Shown here: positions 11,726 to 21,800 of the stretch, piece by piece
How the letters are laid out: every line of letters starts with the position of its first letter
How positions within the stretch are numbered: position 1 is the stretch's first letter
Assembly: GCA_009809945.1 (NCBI GenBank)
Contig: WTPW01001007.1
Span: forward strand, 6,547 to 70,546
Length of the DNA: 64,000 nt
Direction of reading: 5' to 3'
Source: Gigaspora margarita
Taxonomy: Eukaryota; Glomeromycota; Glomeromycetes; Diversisporales; Gigasporaceae
Program-made: the position numbers and the translations under genes
The notes under the pieces: model-generated
What the model saw: the letters and a program-made list of their open reading frames with translations, nothing else
Told to the model about the DNA's origin: nothing
Database searches by the model: none

Positions 11726-11797
11726 GTAAAATTTAACATTAAATTAATAAGTTTATATATTAAAAAAAATAATTTGGGTAACTTAATTTAAATTTAG
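11726..11797 (+). other. Intron 2 of the pogo-type transposase
   Basis: GTAAAA donor and TTTAG acceptor, 72 bp. Splicing joins NNNP to VEEINLISDDD in frame, extending the acidic tail to the TAA at 12019-12021. Unspliced, the frame stops at 11734-11736. Confidence 0.7.
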
Positions 11798-12542
11798 TGG
11801 AAGAAATCAATTTAATTAGCGATGACGATAGCCAAGTTAGTGAAAATGAAGGTGGGAATAGTAGTGAAAGCGAAGTTAATCATGTTAATGATGACGAATA
11901 TACCGGTAATAATAGCGAAGATGACGATGATTATGCTAGTGAAAATGGTAGTCATTATATTAGCGATGGTGAGGATGATTATTACGCAGAAGAAACTGCT
12001 TACGTTAATGAATGGGCTTAAGTAAGTACCGTAATAAATTTAATTTTATTATATGTTCTATTAATTAAATTAATTTGTTCGAATTTTTTTTAATCTAGTT
12101 TTATATGCAACGAATTTTAGATAAAATTAGCAATATAAATAATATTTCGGCTATGACTTTAATGCATATATCACTAGCACCGTAATTTGAATGCAATTTA
12201 ATAAAGCGTATAAGTTCAAATCGCAAAGCCTTTAAGCTTTGCTCATGCTTTGCTAACTAAGTTTATTATCGTGTTTTATTTTTATGTATTATTATAACTA
12301 ATTTTTTTTAGTCACATAAATAAATTGCACTATTGTGGTTAGGCGATTACGGTAAATGAATTAAATAAAATATAAATTGTGGATTATACCCGGGTCTTTT
12401 TTACAGGGGGTATTGTAATAAGTGAAATTTATATACCCGGGTATTATTCCATACCCGCAAATGCACCCCCGTGCATTGTACCCGGGTCTTATCTATTGGG
12501 GGTATTATATTAAGGGGATATTATAGTCAGTGCTGTATGGTA

Positions 12543-12775
12543 CATAGTTATAAAAATTAAAATAACCATGAATGCTAATAGAAATGCTTATATTGAGAAA
12601 GTTTTTTTAGTGCAGCTCTGTACAAATTTCTAAAAAAAACAATTTTTAAAAATTAATGCCGATCTGTGACCCTGCTAGTGATCGTTGAAGAAATTTTTTA
12701 ATTTTTTGTACAGATTTTTAACAATTAACAATTTAATATCTGCGCATATTGTAAAAAATAAACTATATACTCTCC
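12543..12775 (+). repeat. Satellite remnant right of the pogo element, then spacer
   Basis: TTATAAAAATTAAAATAACCATGAATGCTAATAG continues the satellite unit interrupted at 9824. The rest has no recognisable feature. Confidence 0.55.
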
Positions 12776-12822
<47 letters not shown>

Positions 12823-12835
12823 TTATTATTATTGT

Positions 12836-12860
<25 letters not shown>
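12776..12860. repeat. (ATT)n microsatellite
   Basis: AATAATAATATTATTATTATT... with a few T-tract interruptions. The Leu-rich ORF spanning it (12685-12897) is a repeat translation. Confidence 0.95.
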
Positions 12861-12866
<6 letters not shown>

Positions 12867-13087
12867 AACCTTAGCACTACCTTTATTAAATTCTTAAATT
12901 TGAATACAAGTATACAAATAACAACCTAATTACTATGGGTAGACTATTAACTCAGCTACTTCATTGAGTGCCCAGGTAGAGTTGTCTCACTGAAACACTT
13001 TTTCTCCTAGCAAGCTCTGATGGTAATTGACCTGATCAGTCATCTGTTGGTACGAATTACAGTTCAGATGCATCGCCATGTGTTCTT
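12861..13087. other. Spacer, possible short retroposon fragment
   Basis: About 12940-13085 is less A+T-rich than its surroundings (GGGTAGACTATTAACTCAGC... CTCCTAGCAAGCTCTGATGG... GTACGAATTACAG) and is followed directly by another ATT microsatellite, as expected for a SINE-like fragment with a 3' microsatellite tail. No family is recognised. Confidence 0.35.
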
Positions 13088-13145
13088 CAGTTATTATTAT
13101 TATTATTATTATTATTTATTTTTATTTATTATTATTATTATTAAA
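13088..13145. repeat. (TTA)n microsatellite
   Basis: TTATTATTATTATT with TTTATT interruptions. Confidence 0.9.
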
Positions 13146-13683
13146 TACTAAATGTTAGCTAATTTTCATATATTAAAAATATTTATATATTTTAACTATG
13201 TAATTTATTACAAATAAATAATATTGGTTGATTATAAAATTTTACAAAAATAATAATAATAAATATATATTTTTTTAAAAAAAAATTACAAAATATATTA
13301 AAAGAGACACTACAAAAACACCTTAAGGACATACACAAAAACTATAAAGATATATAGAGACTCAACTGTACAAATACTATAAAACTACCAAAATACTATA
13401 GAGACACTACAAAAACACTGAAAAAACATATACAATCATATAAAAACACTACACAAATTGCTATAGAGGCACCACAACTGCCATAGAAAAACCACTATAC
13501 AAATGCCGTAAAAACATAAGAAAACTGATAAAAACCTATTGTGAACTCAACTAGAAATGATGAACCTATAAAAGAACCCACAAAAAACTTGCCAAAGAAA
13601 ATGAAAAAAATTACTAATCACCAAAATAATAAGAAATCCACTAATCTAAATGCAACTTTATGAAATTTTGAGGCTGACTTCAA
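13146..13683. repeat. A-rich DNA with loose CACTACAAAAACAC-type repeats
   Basis: About 13310-13550 is a decayed tandem repeat of ACTACAAAAACACT / ACTATAAAGACA units with no coding content. The rest is A+T-rich spacer. Confidence 0.5.
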
Positions 13684-13805
13684 CTATGGCTCCAATGATA
13701 GCTCCAACAATGGTTCAATAATGGCTTTAATAATAGCTCCAATAATAGCTCTAATGATGACTCCAATGATAACTCTAACAATGGTTCTGGTAATAGCCCC
13801 AACAG
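13684..13805. repeat. 12-bp minisatellite (GCTCCAATAATA type)
   Basis: Around ten imperfect units such as GCTCCAATGATA, GCTCCAATAATA, GCTCTAATGATG, ACTCTAACAATG. The complementary unit occurs near 1999-2035. Confidence 0.8.
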
Positions 13806-13813
13806 ATTCTTCA

Positions 13814-14108
13814 AGGACTCTGGACATCTCTCATATAGGTCATAACTAAATTTTGGCCACTTTTGACCTAATATGCTAACAATAACAAAATCTATTTTAC
13901 TTTCATAACTTCTAATTCAGTGATCAGAATTGAATAAACTTTTTTTATTAGATGCATCTCATTGAGAGCTTTATTTTAAAAAAAGTTCATTCAAATTGGC
14001 CACTGGATACCAAGATAATTGCCAAAAACTGTTTTTTGCTTCTTAACTTTTAGATGTTTTTGCTAAAAACTTTCAAGTATGATCTCTATACTAGATATCT
14101 AGAGTCCT
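13814..14108. mobile_element. MITE, 8-bp TSD, AGGACC-type ends (copy 2)
   Basis: It begins AGGACTCTGGACATCTC and ends ...TCTAGAGTCCT, flanked by ATTCTTCA (13806-13813) and ATTCTTTA (14109-14116), an 8-bp duplication with one mismatch. It is collinear with 7179-7468 throughout, including the internal AATTGAATAAACTTTTTTT hairpin. It interrupts the end of the minisatellite at 13684-13805. Confidence 0.75.
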
Positions 14109-14116
14109 ATTCTTTA

Positions 14117-15088
14117 TCTACTCTCGATGTCCAATTTTAGCACTTTACCAAAGTACAAGCCTAAAATAAATGAAAGTAAAGTTAATAATAATAAATAAAT
14201 TAATTAATTAATAAACAAGAAACTAGAAAATTATCTTTAGTACAGATTCTAGTTTCTTCAGGCTCCAATGACAGAGTGACAACTTTTAAAAAATTAAAAA
14301 ATAGTTTATAAGTAAAAATTAAAAAAAATTAAATAAGAAGTAAAAAATAAAAAATAAAAAATAAATAGAAAAAAAATTGTTTAAAAGTAAAAAATTAATA
14401 AATAAATAAAAAAATATAAATGATAAAAAAAAAAAAGATAATTTTAAAAAAACATCTTAAAGATGATCTAGATCTAGATCTAGGGGACAAAATAATAAAT
14501 AAAATAATTTAATAACAAATAAATAAAATAAAATAAAAATAAATTAAATAAAAAAGAATAAAAAAAGAACTAAAAAAAATAATAATAATAAAAAGAAAAA
14601 AAATAATAGATAAAAAAAATACAAAAAATATAAAAAAATATAATAATAATAAAAAAACAATAATTAAAAAAATAAAAAAAATCTAAAATAAAAAAAAATT
14701 AAAAAAAAATAAATTTAATAAAAGAAAGAACCATTTTATAAAAGCAAAAAAAATTGAATAAAAAAAATAAAGAAAAAAAATATAAAAAAATAAATAAACA
14801 ATAAAAAAATAAGAAACCCGATAAAAAAAATAAAAAAAAATAATAAAAAAAATAAAAAAATGATATAAAAGAATAAAAAAAAATAACAATAAATAAAATT
14901 AAAAAGTTAATAAAATTAAAAAAAAAACAATAAAATTAAAAATAAATTAAAAAAAATAATAAAAAAATAAAAAAATAAAAAATAAAAAAATACATAATTA
15001 AAAAAAAATGATAAAAAAATTAAAATAAAATATCTGAAAATTGATACTTTGCCTTTAACTTGAATAATCTTGCCAGAAAGAAAATTAT
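14117..15088. other. A-rich low-complexity DNA
   Basis: About 14160-15035 consists almost entirely of AAAATAAATAAAAAA-type sequence. The Phe/Leu-rich minus-strand ORF at 14683-14889 is an artefact. No gene or boundary is visible. Confidence 0.85.
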
Positions 15089-15286
15089 TGTCATAGCTGA
15101 TGCTAGAAATTGTAATTATTTTAATATAAAATTTATAAAAAATTTTAGGGCCTTTTGTTAGTAGATTTTTTTTTAGGGTTAGGTTAGGGTTTAGGGTTAG
15201 TTTTAATAATAAAAAAGTATAGGTGGATTTTGGTAGGGCTTATTTTTTTAAATCAGCTTTTCTAATTTCTAGCTTTAGCCATGACA
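15089..15286. mobile_element. MITE with TGTCA/TGACA ends, 5-bp TSD and TTAGGG core
   Basis: It begins TGTCATAGCTGATGCTAG and ends CTAGCTTTAGCCATGACA; ATTAT flanks both sides (15084-15088, 15287-15291). The core (about 15175-15206) reads TTAGGGTTAGGTTAGGGTTT..., matching the vertebrate/fungal-type telomere repeat. Same family as 3766-3983, in inverted core orientation. Confidence 0.78.
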
Positions 15287-15291
15287 ATTAT

Positions 15292-15859
15292 TTTAGAAAA
15301 AAATAAAATAAATAAAATAAACCCCAATAAAAAAATTAAAAAATTAAAAAAAAAAAGTATAGTAAATACATTATAAAAAAAATAAAATAAAATAATAGTA
15401 TGTATATGAGAATAAAATTAAATTCTAGTTATTCTTTATTATAGAAATAATCTAAAATTTACTTTTATCCCCACCATCATTTTTCTATTGTTATTTCAAA
15501 TTTTAAATAAAAAAAATCTAAATAAAAAAAAAGTGAATAAAAAATATAATATTTACTTTATTATTTTATTTTGTTTTGTTTTGTTTATTAATTTTCTCAT
15601 GTTCTTACTGGCAAGTAACTATTGAAATTATAATTTTGGAGATTATTGCAGATTATAATAGGCAGTGCCTATTATAATCTGCAAAGATTATATTTTTTAA
15701 ATATTTGTACAGATTTTTGTTAAAAATTTGCAAAGAACTGCAGAAATCTAAATTTTGAAGATCTTTGCAATATTTTAAACAAGATTTTGCACTTATTTGA
15801 TAAATTTGAACATCACTACAGATTATTAATATTTTTATTTTCCTGATGTAGTTTTAAAT
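15292..15859. other. A+T-rich spacer with a 37-bp palindrome
   Basis: About 15300-15600 is A-rich. At 15647-15683 TGCAGATTATAATAGGCA is followed after one base by its exact complement, a perfect 18-bp-arm palindrome, inside a looser inverted repeat (about 15630-15705). No gene is seen. Confidence 0.6.
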
Positions 15860-16017
15860 TTCTTATATATAAGCTTTTTATAATCATAAATTCAAGATAA
15901 GTATATAATTATAAAAACTAAAAAACTATTAATACTGATAGTTAAAATACAAACTTTTTTTTTGCTTTGCACTTACATAAAGCTTTTTGTAATAATAAGC
16001 TCAAGATAAATATATAA
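15860..16017 (+). repeat. 118-bp-type satellite, segment left of the nested insertions
   Basis: Units read TCAAGATAAGTATATAATTATAAAAACTAAAA...TACTGATAGTTAAAATACAAACTTTTTTTTTGCTTTGCACTT...AAGCTTTTTGTAATAATAAGC. The array stops at 16017 and resumes at 29131, so everything between is inserted. Confidence 0.75.
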
Positions 16018-16551
16018 TTATTAATTAATAGTCCACTAAGTTAATCAGAGATCGATTATAGTAAAAGTAATGCAAATCATAGTTAAATCACATATGAAAA
16101 TCACTATAGGCAGAATGTAGTATGCATACATATAAAAGTTTTTTCTTATTAAGTTAACAGCACATGTCCACTAATTAAAAGTTGTAGAGCTTGTTGAGAT
16201 GCATCTAATGGTGGTTTGATCATTCAAATCAGCCCAGTAAATGGCAAGATATCATTGAAAAATGATTTGATGACTATATAAAATCTCTATATAAATATTG
16301 TTTGTTTACATAGAGATTTTATATAGTCGCCCAATTATTTTTCAACAATATCTCATCATCCACTAGACCAATTTGGATGATCTAACCACTGTTAGATGCA
16401 TCTCAACGAGCTCTACAACTATCAATTAGTGGACATGTACCATTAACTTAATAGGAAAAACTTTTATATGTATGCATACCATATTCTGCCTATAGTAATT
16501 TTTTATATGATTTGCATCACATTACACTATGATCAATCTCCAATTAACTAG
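16018..16551. mobile_element. 530-bp foldback element (right tip displaced to 29115)
   Basis: The sequence folds on itself around about 16290. Matching arm blocks include GCAAATCATA, GGCAGAATRTRGTATGCATAC, ACATGTCCACTAATT, GAGATGCATCTAA and TATATAAAATCTCTAT. The left tip TTAATTAATAGTCCACTAAG is matched not by the bases after 16551 but by 29110-29130 (ACTAGTAGACTATCAATTAA), beyond the Gypsy element. It therefore predates the Gypsy insertion and sits in satellite DNA. Non-coding. Confidence 0.8.
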
Positions 16552-16560
16552 TGTTACAAC

Positions 16561-16886
16561 TGGGTTTGTATCAGAATCCCGACAAACAGAATTCCGACAG
16601 GTCATAATCCTGACAAAAAAATCCCGACAATCAAAAATCCTGACAAATCCCGACAATTAAAAAAAGTGTCTGTTGAGCAATTTTACTATATAATCGCCTA
16701 AACCCAAACCCTAACCTAGGCGCACACCCAAACCCTAACCTATGCACTTGCCTAACTCTACCCAAACTTAAATAAACTTTATAATTTTTTGTTGTCAGGA
16801 TTTGTCGAGATTTTTACTTTCAGGATTTTTTTGTTGGGATTATGACCTGTCGGGATTCTGTTTGTCAGGATTTTGACCAGCACCCA
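16561..16886. mobile_element. MITE with CCCGACA-rich arms and telomere-like core
   Basis: The left arm TGGGTTTGTATCAGAATCCC and the right arm (complement TGGGTGCTGGTCAAAATCC) are inverted repeats of about 100 bp rich in ATCCCGACAAA. TTACAAC flanks both sides (16554-16560, 16887-16893). The core (about 16695-16745) has ACCCAAACCCTAACCTAGG and ACCCAAACCCTAACC. It lies nine bases inside the 3' LTR. Confidence 0.75.
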
Positions 16887-16925
16887 TTACAACTATGGAA
16901 AAGTCTTGGTTAATGATAGGTTAGA

Positions 16926-17222
16926 GTGTTCAGGATTATATGATATGATATTATAACATAATTGACTATTTTTTATATCATATATGCTTCGTATAATTAA
17001 AAAAAATGTCATAAAGCATGTGGGTGATATTTGATTGGCAGAAGAATATGTTTTAAAGTGTGAATTCTGAAAACTTCTGCAAAAAAGTTTGAAATATTCT
17101 GAAAAGTTGGTATAATTAACAAAATCTAATTAAGAAAATGCATAATTCGTATCTATCGCATACTTGATCTTAGTGAATTGCATAATTTACCCAATTGTAT
17201 CACATAATTCTGAACACTCTAT
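16926..17222. mobile_element. MITE with GAGTGTTCAG ends inside the 3' LTR
   Basis: The ends AGAGTGTTCAGGATTATATG and (complement) AGAGTGTTCAGAATTATGTG are inverted repeats. The sister LTR at about 28490 lacks the whole segment (AATGATAGGTTGAATTAGC), so this is an insertion. The target duplication is unclear; TA is possible. Confidence 0.7.
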
Positions 17223-17320
17223 AATAGGTCAAATTAGCTCAGAGTTGTAAGTATAAACAAGATTTAATACATGAGAAAAGGTATGAAAAGAATGTTTTAT
17301 TTTTATTATTATTTAATATA

Positions 17321-17890
17321 AGGTAAATGGGGGTATTGTGGGCCAGCCAGATATCTTGTGATCTAGTGATTGAAATTGGATAAATTTTATACCATTTGAT
17401 TCGTCTCATTGAGACGAATTGAATGGTATAAATTTCATCCAATTCTGACCACCAGATTACAAGATATTGTCATTTGTGCAAAATATAAGTATTTGCATAT
17501 ATTTGATTATTAGTAAAGTTGCATATTAACCTTTAACGATCTTGGGATCCCGTGATTGGGTTTTACCGACTTTGTGCTTGTTAGAATCGTCTCACCGAGA
17601 CGGTCATTTTGGTAGTAAAATCATCCAAAACGGACCAGTAGATCAAAAATTATTAGCTATCAAATAATGGCCCACAATACCCCCCTTCCCTTTAAAATTT
17701 AGTTTTTATATTCTATTTGTATACTAATTATTTATATCTAAAACTACATATGATTTAAAGATTTTTTTTAAGCAATTTATTCTTTATTAAGCATATAGTT
17801 CAAATAATAAAAATTGTATAAAAATCTATTTGTTATTAAAAAGTTTTATTAGTAGAAACTTTAACTGGCCCACAATACCTCCATTTACCT
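17321..17890. mobile_element. TA-flanked MITE with a third, internal terminus
   Basis: The ends AGGTAAATGGGGGTATTGTG and (complement) AGGTAAATGGAGGTATTGTG are inverted repeats with TA on both sides (17319-17320, 17891-17892). A further copy of the right-hand terminus lies internally at about 17669-17695 (GGCCCACAATACCCCC). Two internal hairpins occur, one around TTCGTCTCATTGAGACGAA (about 17400-17418) and one around CGTCTCACCGAGACGG. The sister LTR lacks this segment. Confidence 0.78.
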
Positions 17891-18428
17891 TATATTTAGA
17901 ATGGACAAACAATGGTATATGCATATAAATATTTAAGGATAATCGATTTGGATTGATTATACTTGCTATTATTAATAAACAATAAGGATTCAGGGTTATA
18001 CTAACTAGACTTAGCAATCACAGGTTTAATGAGATAGACTCATACTTATTATTTATTAATAATTATTTAAGGATGAATGATACAAGTATGATATATTTAT
18101 ATACATACTAAGGAAAAATGAGAAGAAATGTCCCTTCTTTATTTATTTTAATAGTTGTATTTATAACTTTTAAAATCTATTGGTTCAAACCCAACATCTT
18201 AGGTTTAGACCAATATTAGTAGTTTTAGACCACTCTAGTTAGTTTCAAACTATTCTGGTCAGTCCCAAACTACTACATTTGGTTTGAAACCAAAATTAGA
18301 GATTTGGAACCTTCAAATCTACTAGCCTTTTTTTAAAAGAAAAAAATCTTACAACTACTCAAACACATACTAACTATTACAAGAAAATTAAAAATGATAA
18401 TAAAAATTTGCTCGAATTTTTTATAGCA

Positions 18429-19569
18429 TATCTCCTGGCTTAAAGGGTAAGCTTCTGTGAACCCAATAACTTCTGAGTTTCTTTGTCTCTTAGTCTTCTA
18501 GCTTCAACCTACAATACTCCTGAGAAATCTGACCCCTACATTCATTCTAGTACAGTAATAGAGATTTGTTGGACCTGTTGCATATATTAAACTCTCCAGG
18601 TACTAAATAGTAAGTATACTCTTTTTGCGATTCTTCATACTAACCTTCCTTTCGATTTGGTGAGTCGTTGATACAATTTTCTTCTGGCATCTTCACTCTA
18701 GCATCTTTTGACATCAAATCACCTATTTTATAGTATACTTCTAATACCTGAGCATTCGATTGGACTCAGGATTCAGAGTTTTAATTTTCTTACAGATATT
18801 GTTTAGCTTTTTTTCCCAGGTCCTACTAGTCATTTTGATAGGCATTATAGGTTTTATGTTGTTATTTTGTTCAAATCTTGAAGGTATAAAGGCATGTTTT
18901 TGTGTATTTGTTAGAATTTACTTCTTTTATTACTTCTTTTGATGGTTTCTTCAAATATTTGTCCCTGACTTCTAAGAACTATCTGCCTTCCTTTTATTTC
19001 TAATTCTTTATCCATGTTCAACTTATCAAGAAGCAGTTGGATAGTTTTTTCTAACTCTCTAAATCATGATTCTATTTTTTTTTTTTATATCTAATTTCCA
19101 TTGGTCTTAATTATATCATGACCAGTTTGGTTATTTTGTTCTATATAATTTTTTTAATTGACTTTTATGAACTATTGTTTTTATTACTTTTTTATCATAA
19201 CTTATGGTATGTAATTTATATATTCTATTTTCCATTATGGCATAGATCCAGTACAGGCCCGTCCATTTCTTTTCCAATTTCTCTCCTAATTTTGTCCTAG
19301 TTTAGCTTTATACTACATAACTTTTGTCCTATTTCATAGCTTTGTAACAGGTGTTGCTGGTCATAATGGCATTTTTGGAGTTGTTGCACTTTCTGAATAT
19401 TCTCATGTGCTAGGATTTGGGCTTCAAACAAGTTATCTATAATCTAAAAAGTTTGTTTCAAGAGTAGTATTTTATAGTGCTCATCTGACACCTCTTCTAC
19501 TTGGTATGAATCAACTATTAGATTGACAGGTAGGGTGACTTCTCTACTATACACTAGATAAATATTATG
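18429..19569 (-). other. Gypsy element 3' region downstream of the integrase core
   Basis: Lies between the 3' LTR and the recognisable integrase. On the minus strand it should hold the integrase C-terminus. No frame stays open and I recognise no motif; the small plus-strand ORFs at 18760 and 19118 are T-rich artefacts. Confidence 0.45.
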
Positions 19570-20343
19570 TTGAACAGTTTTGCATACAAACAGTACTAGT
19601 TCCACATACTTGTCCCAATCTCTGTGGTACTAACTAGTACACTTTGCTAATATTTTGCATTAAGTCCAGTTGTACCTTTCTACCAGACCATTTGTTTGTA
19701 GGTGGTATATGGAGGATAATTTAGGCTTAATTTTTGCTTTTTCACAAACCAATTCCATAACCCTGCTGCAGAAATAGGTAATTTAGTTGGTCAAGATCTC
19801 CTGAGGGCACTCGTGGTAGCAAATTATATTTTTCAATATAAAAACTGTGACAGATTCGGCAGAACAATCAGAAAGGGCACAGGTCTCAGGCCATTTCATA
19901 ACATACTCGATAGCTACAACCAAATAATGATAGTCTTTTTTTGTAATTAGTAATGGTCCTAAAATATCCATTCCTATATGGTCAAACGGCTGCTCCACTT
20001 TTATTGGGTATAAGGCTTCTCGGTTATTCAGTTTTCTCTGCTATTGATATATATTGCAACTCTTGATATATTTCTTTATATCTATTACTATCTGGTTCCA
20101 ATAGTACTTTTTTTTGACCTTTTTGATAGTTATATTCATTTCTATATGGTTAGAGACAGGATCCTTGTCTATTGCTTGTAGTACTAATATTACTTGTTCC
20201 TTTTCTAATGCCTGTAAAGGCTGGTTCAGATCTTGGCAGTTCCTTCGATAGAGTACTTCTTCTCTTACAAGATAATGCCATGCTTGGGATTTCAACTTAT
20301 GGGCTTGTTCTTTTGTTATACTTTCTGGAAGCTTCAAGTTCAT
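19570..20343 (-). pseudogene. Gypsy integrase remnant
   Basis: On the minus strand, 20343-20041 encodes the HHCC-type zinc-binding region (YLVREEVLYRRN, then ISNHIE-like, then KYYWNQIVIDIKKYIKSCNIYQ). 19998-19783 encodes the start of the DDE core (PFDHIGMDILGPL, YHYLVVAIEYVMKWPE), where the Asp of the MDILGPL motif is the first catalytic residue. A later frame (about 19690-19565) carries the region after the second Asp. It would insert the retroelement cDNA. Stops and frame changes make it inactive. Confidence 0.8.
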
Positions 20344-20606
20344 TAGATACTGGAGTAATTTGGCATATTCTTATTTTCCTATAGTGATATAGTTTTTTTT
20401 GTTGCTATGATACTGCTATTTGGGCTGGATTATCAGATTTTGGGTAATATAAAAAGTTTATATTTTATTATTTGTAATTATATAGATTTTTTTTTGAAGT
20501 TGATTATTTGTAGGTATTTTTTGTGCACCCCTTGCCACACACAGTCATTGTAACTATCTCAGTTTTGCTATGTCTAGGCTCTAGGTTTTATATATATATA
20601 TCTATA

Positions 20607-21155
20607 CCATATTTTTTTGAAAATAAGCTACCTTTTTATGGGCAAAAAGTTATACAAAAATTAGAGGTAGCTTATTTTTGGGTAAAATCAATTTTTGGCT
20701 AATCGCAAAAAGTTGCTACATAGTAAAGTCCAAAGTTTACTATATAAATCGATTAATATTGCTTAAGTAAACTTATTTGAAAGGTCAAAATACACTTATC
20801 CAAAAATTTTTGTCAATATTGGAAAACGTTTTATTATTTTCTTTTAATTTTTACATTTATCGAATATATTTTTTTAAAAAATTTTAATTTTTTCGCTAAA
20901 CATAAAATTCAAAAGTCAAATAATAAATAGTTCTCCAATCTTGACAAAAATTTTAGCATATAGGTATTTTAATCTTCTAAATAAGTTTACTTAAGTAACT
21001 TTAATCGATTTATTAGAAAATTTGGACTTTACTATGTAGTGACTATTGTTAATTATGGGGTAGCTTATTTTTGGTTTAAAGATGTTTTGGAGTTTTTTGA
21101 CCAAAAGAGAGGGTTAACTTATTTTTGAAGGTAGCTTATTTTGGAGAAAATACAG
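20607..21155. mobile_element. TA-flanked element with AATAAGCTACC arms and a shared palindromic core
   Basis: The ends CCATATTTTTTTGAAAATAA and (complement) CTGTATTTTCTCCAAAATAA are inverted repeats, followed on both sides by GCTACC. TA flanks both sides (20605-20606, 21156-21157). The central palindrome (20701-21044) is homologous along its length to 8277-8613, although the outer arms of the two elements are unrelated. Non-coding; it splits the Gypsy pol gene between integrase and RNase H. Confidence 0.8.
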
Positions 21156-21239
21156 TATATTCATGTTTCTTTAACTAGGTAGACCCTTTTTTTTTTCCCA
21201 GCAGGATCTATTTAAGTCCTGTACTTCATCTTCCTTTGA

Positions 21240-21800
21240 CTCCTTATATAAAAGACTATCTATTAATATTATCCAATTGACTTTCAGGTTTATATTTGAC
21301 CACAAAATTATACCTCTGTAAAGTCATAATGTACTGGGCCATCTGATCTTTGGGGTTGATTATATTATTAAGGTAAGTTAAGATGGTATGATCAGTTATT
21401 ATTGTAAACCAAACAATGTGCAAGTACTGATAGAATTTTTTATTACCTATATGATCGCTGTGCACTCTAGTTTGGTAATAGTATAGTTTTTTCAGATGGT
21501 TTAGTTGTTCTACATGCATATTCTACTACGCACTCTATTTCTTCATCGTTTAATTGTGCTAATATGGTGCCAAGTACTCAGTAAGAGGCATTTGTATATA
21601 GAATAAAGCTCCTGTTATCATGTGGATGTGTTAAAATGTGGGCCAAAATTAGTCAATTCTTTAACCCTTCAAAAGCTTCTTGCTGCTCTTTCTTCAATTC
21701 AAAATTCTCTTCTACTTTAACAACTTGTAAAGAGAGGCTGCTAATTTAGAAAAATCTCATATAAATTTTTTATAGAATCTTGCTAGGCCCAAAAACCCTT
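21240..21800 (-). pseudogene. Gypsy RNase H remnant
   Basis: The minus-strand frame 21519-21256 reads HYLHIVWFTIITDHTILTYL then a NPKDQMAQYIMTLQRYNFVVKYK-like block, the connection typical of Ty3 RNase H (TDHKSL, then RWxxxLQEYDFxIxYKPG). Upstream frames to 21800 give the EELKKEQQEAFEGLK-like entry. It degrades the RNA template strand. Disrupted. Confidence 0.75.

Larger units (their letters stand above)
10195..12021 (+). pseudogene. Pogo-type transposase, two introns, one early nonsense codon
   Basis: Exons are 10195-11241, 11305-11725 and 11798-12021. Residues 1-116 carry an N-terminal HTH DNA-binding region (about 20-75), with the sequence EKLAIVTYLEKHPSQSVR then KQVRDWRNKK. A DDE nuclease domain follows: first Asp at residue about 195 (GNMD.TP), second at about 303 (LLVLDSFAGH), third at about 339 (QPLDVAIN), giving DD35D spacing. 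The C-terminal region, about 130 residues, is Ser/Asn/Glu/Asp-rich and repetitive, unlike the catalytic core. The start was chosen because the upstream sequence (about 10142-10192) is non-coding and 10195 is the first ATG. A TAG at 10543-10545 interrupts the frame, which otherwise stays open to the first intron. Three N-containing codons fall in it. It acts on the element's own ends. Probably inactive unless the TAG is a sequencing error. Confidence 0.87.
9825..12540 (+). mobile_element. Pogo-type (Tc1/mariner superfamily) DNA transposon
   Basis: TA dinucleotides flank it (9823-9824, 12541-12542). The ends CCGTACGGCACTGACTACAG and (complement) CCATACAGCACTGACTATAA are terminal inverted repeats. 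Subterminal regions carry inverted GGGGGTATT and ACCCGGGT motifs on both sides. The single gene inside encodes a CENP-B/pogo-like transposase (10195-12021). Flanking satellite sequence is continuous across the insertion, which confirms the boundaries. An N at about 9891 lies in the left end. Confidence 0.88.
16552..18428 (-). repeat. 3' LTR of the Gypsy element, with three MITE insertions
   Basis: LTR sequence is present at 16552-16560, 16887-about 16925, about 17223-17320 and 17891-18428, matching 28473-29109 in order (AAGTCTTGGTTAATGATAGG, GTAAGTATAAACAAGATTTA, AATGGACAAACAATGGTATA, TTGGTTCAAACCCAACA). The inner end on the minus strand starts TGCTATAAAAAATTC. Confidence 0.8.

Noticed and set aside
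14683..14889. Phe/Tyr-rich membrane-like ORF
   Set aside because: Product of an A-rich low-complexity tract; no motif, and the same tract gives frames throughout.
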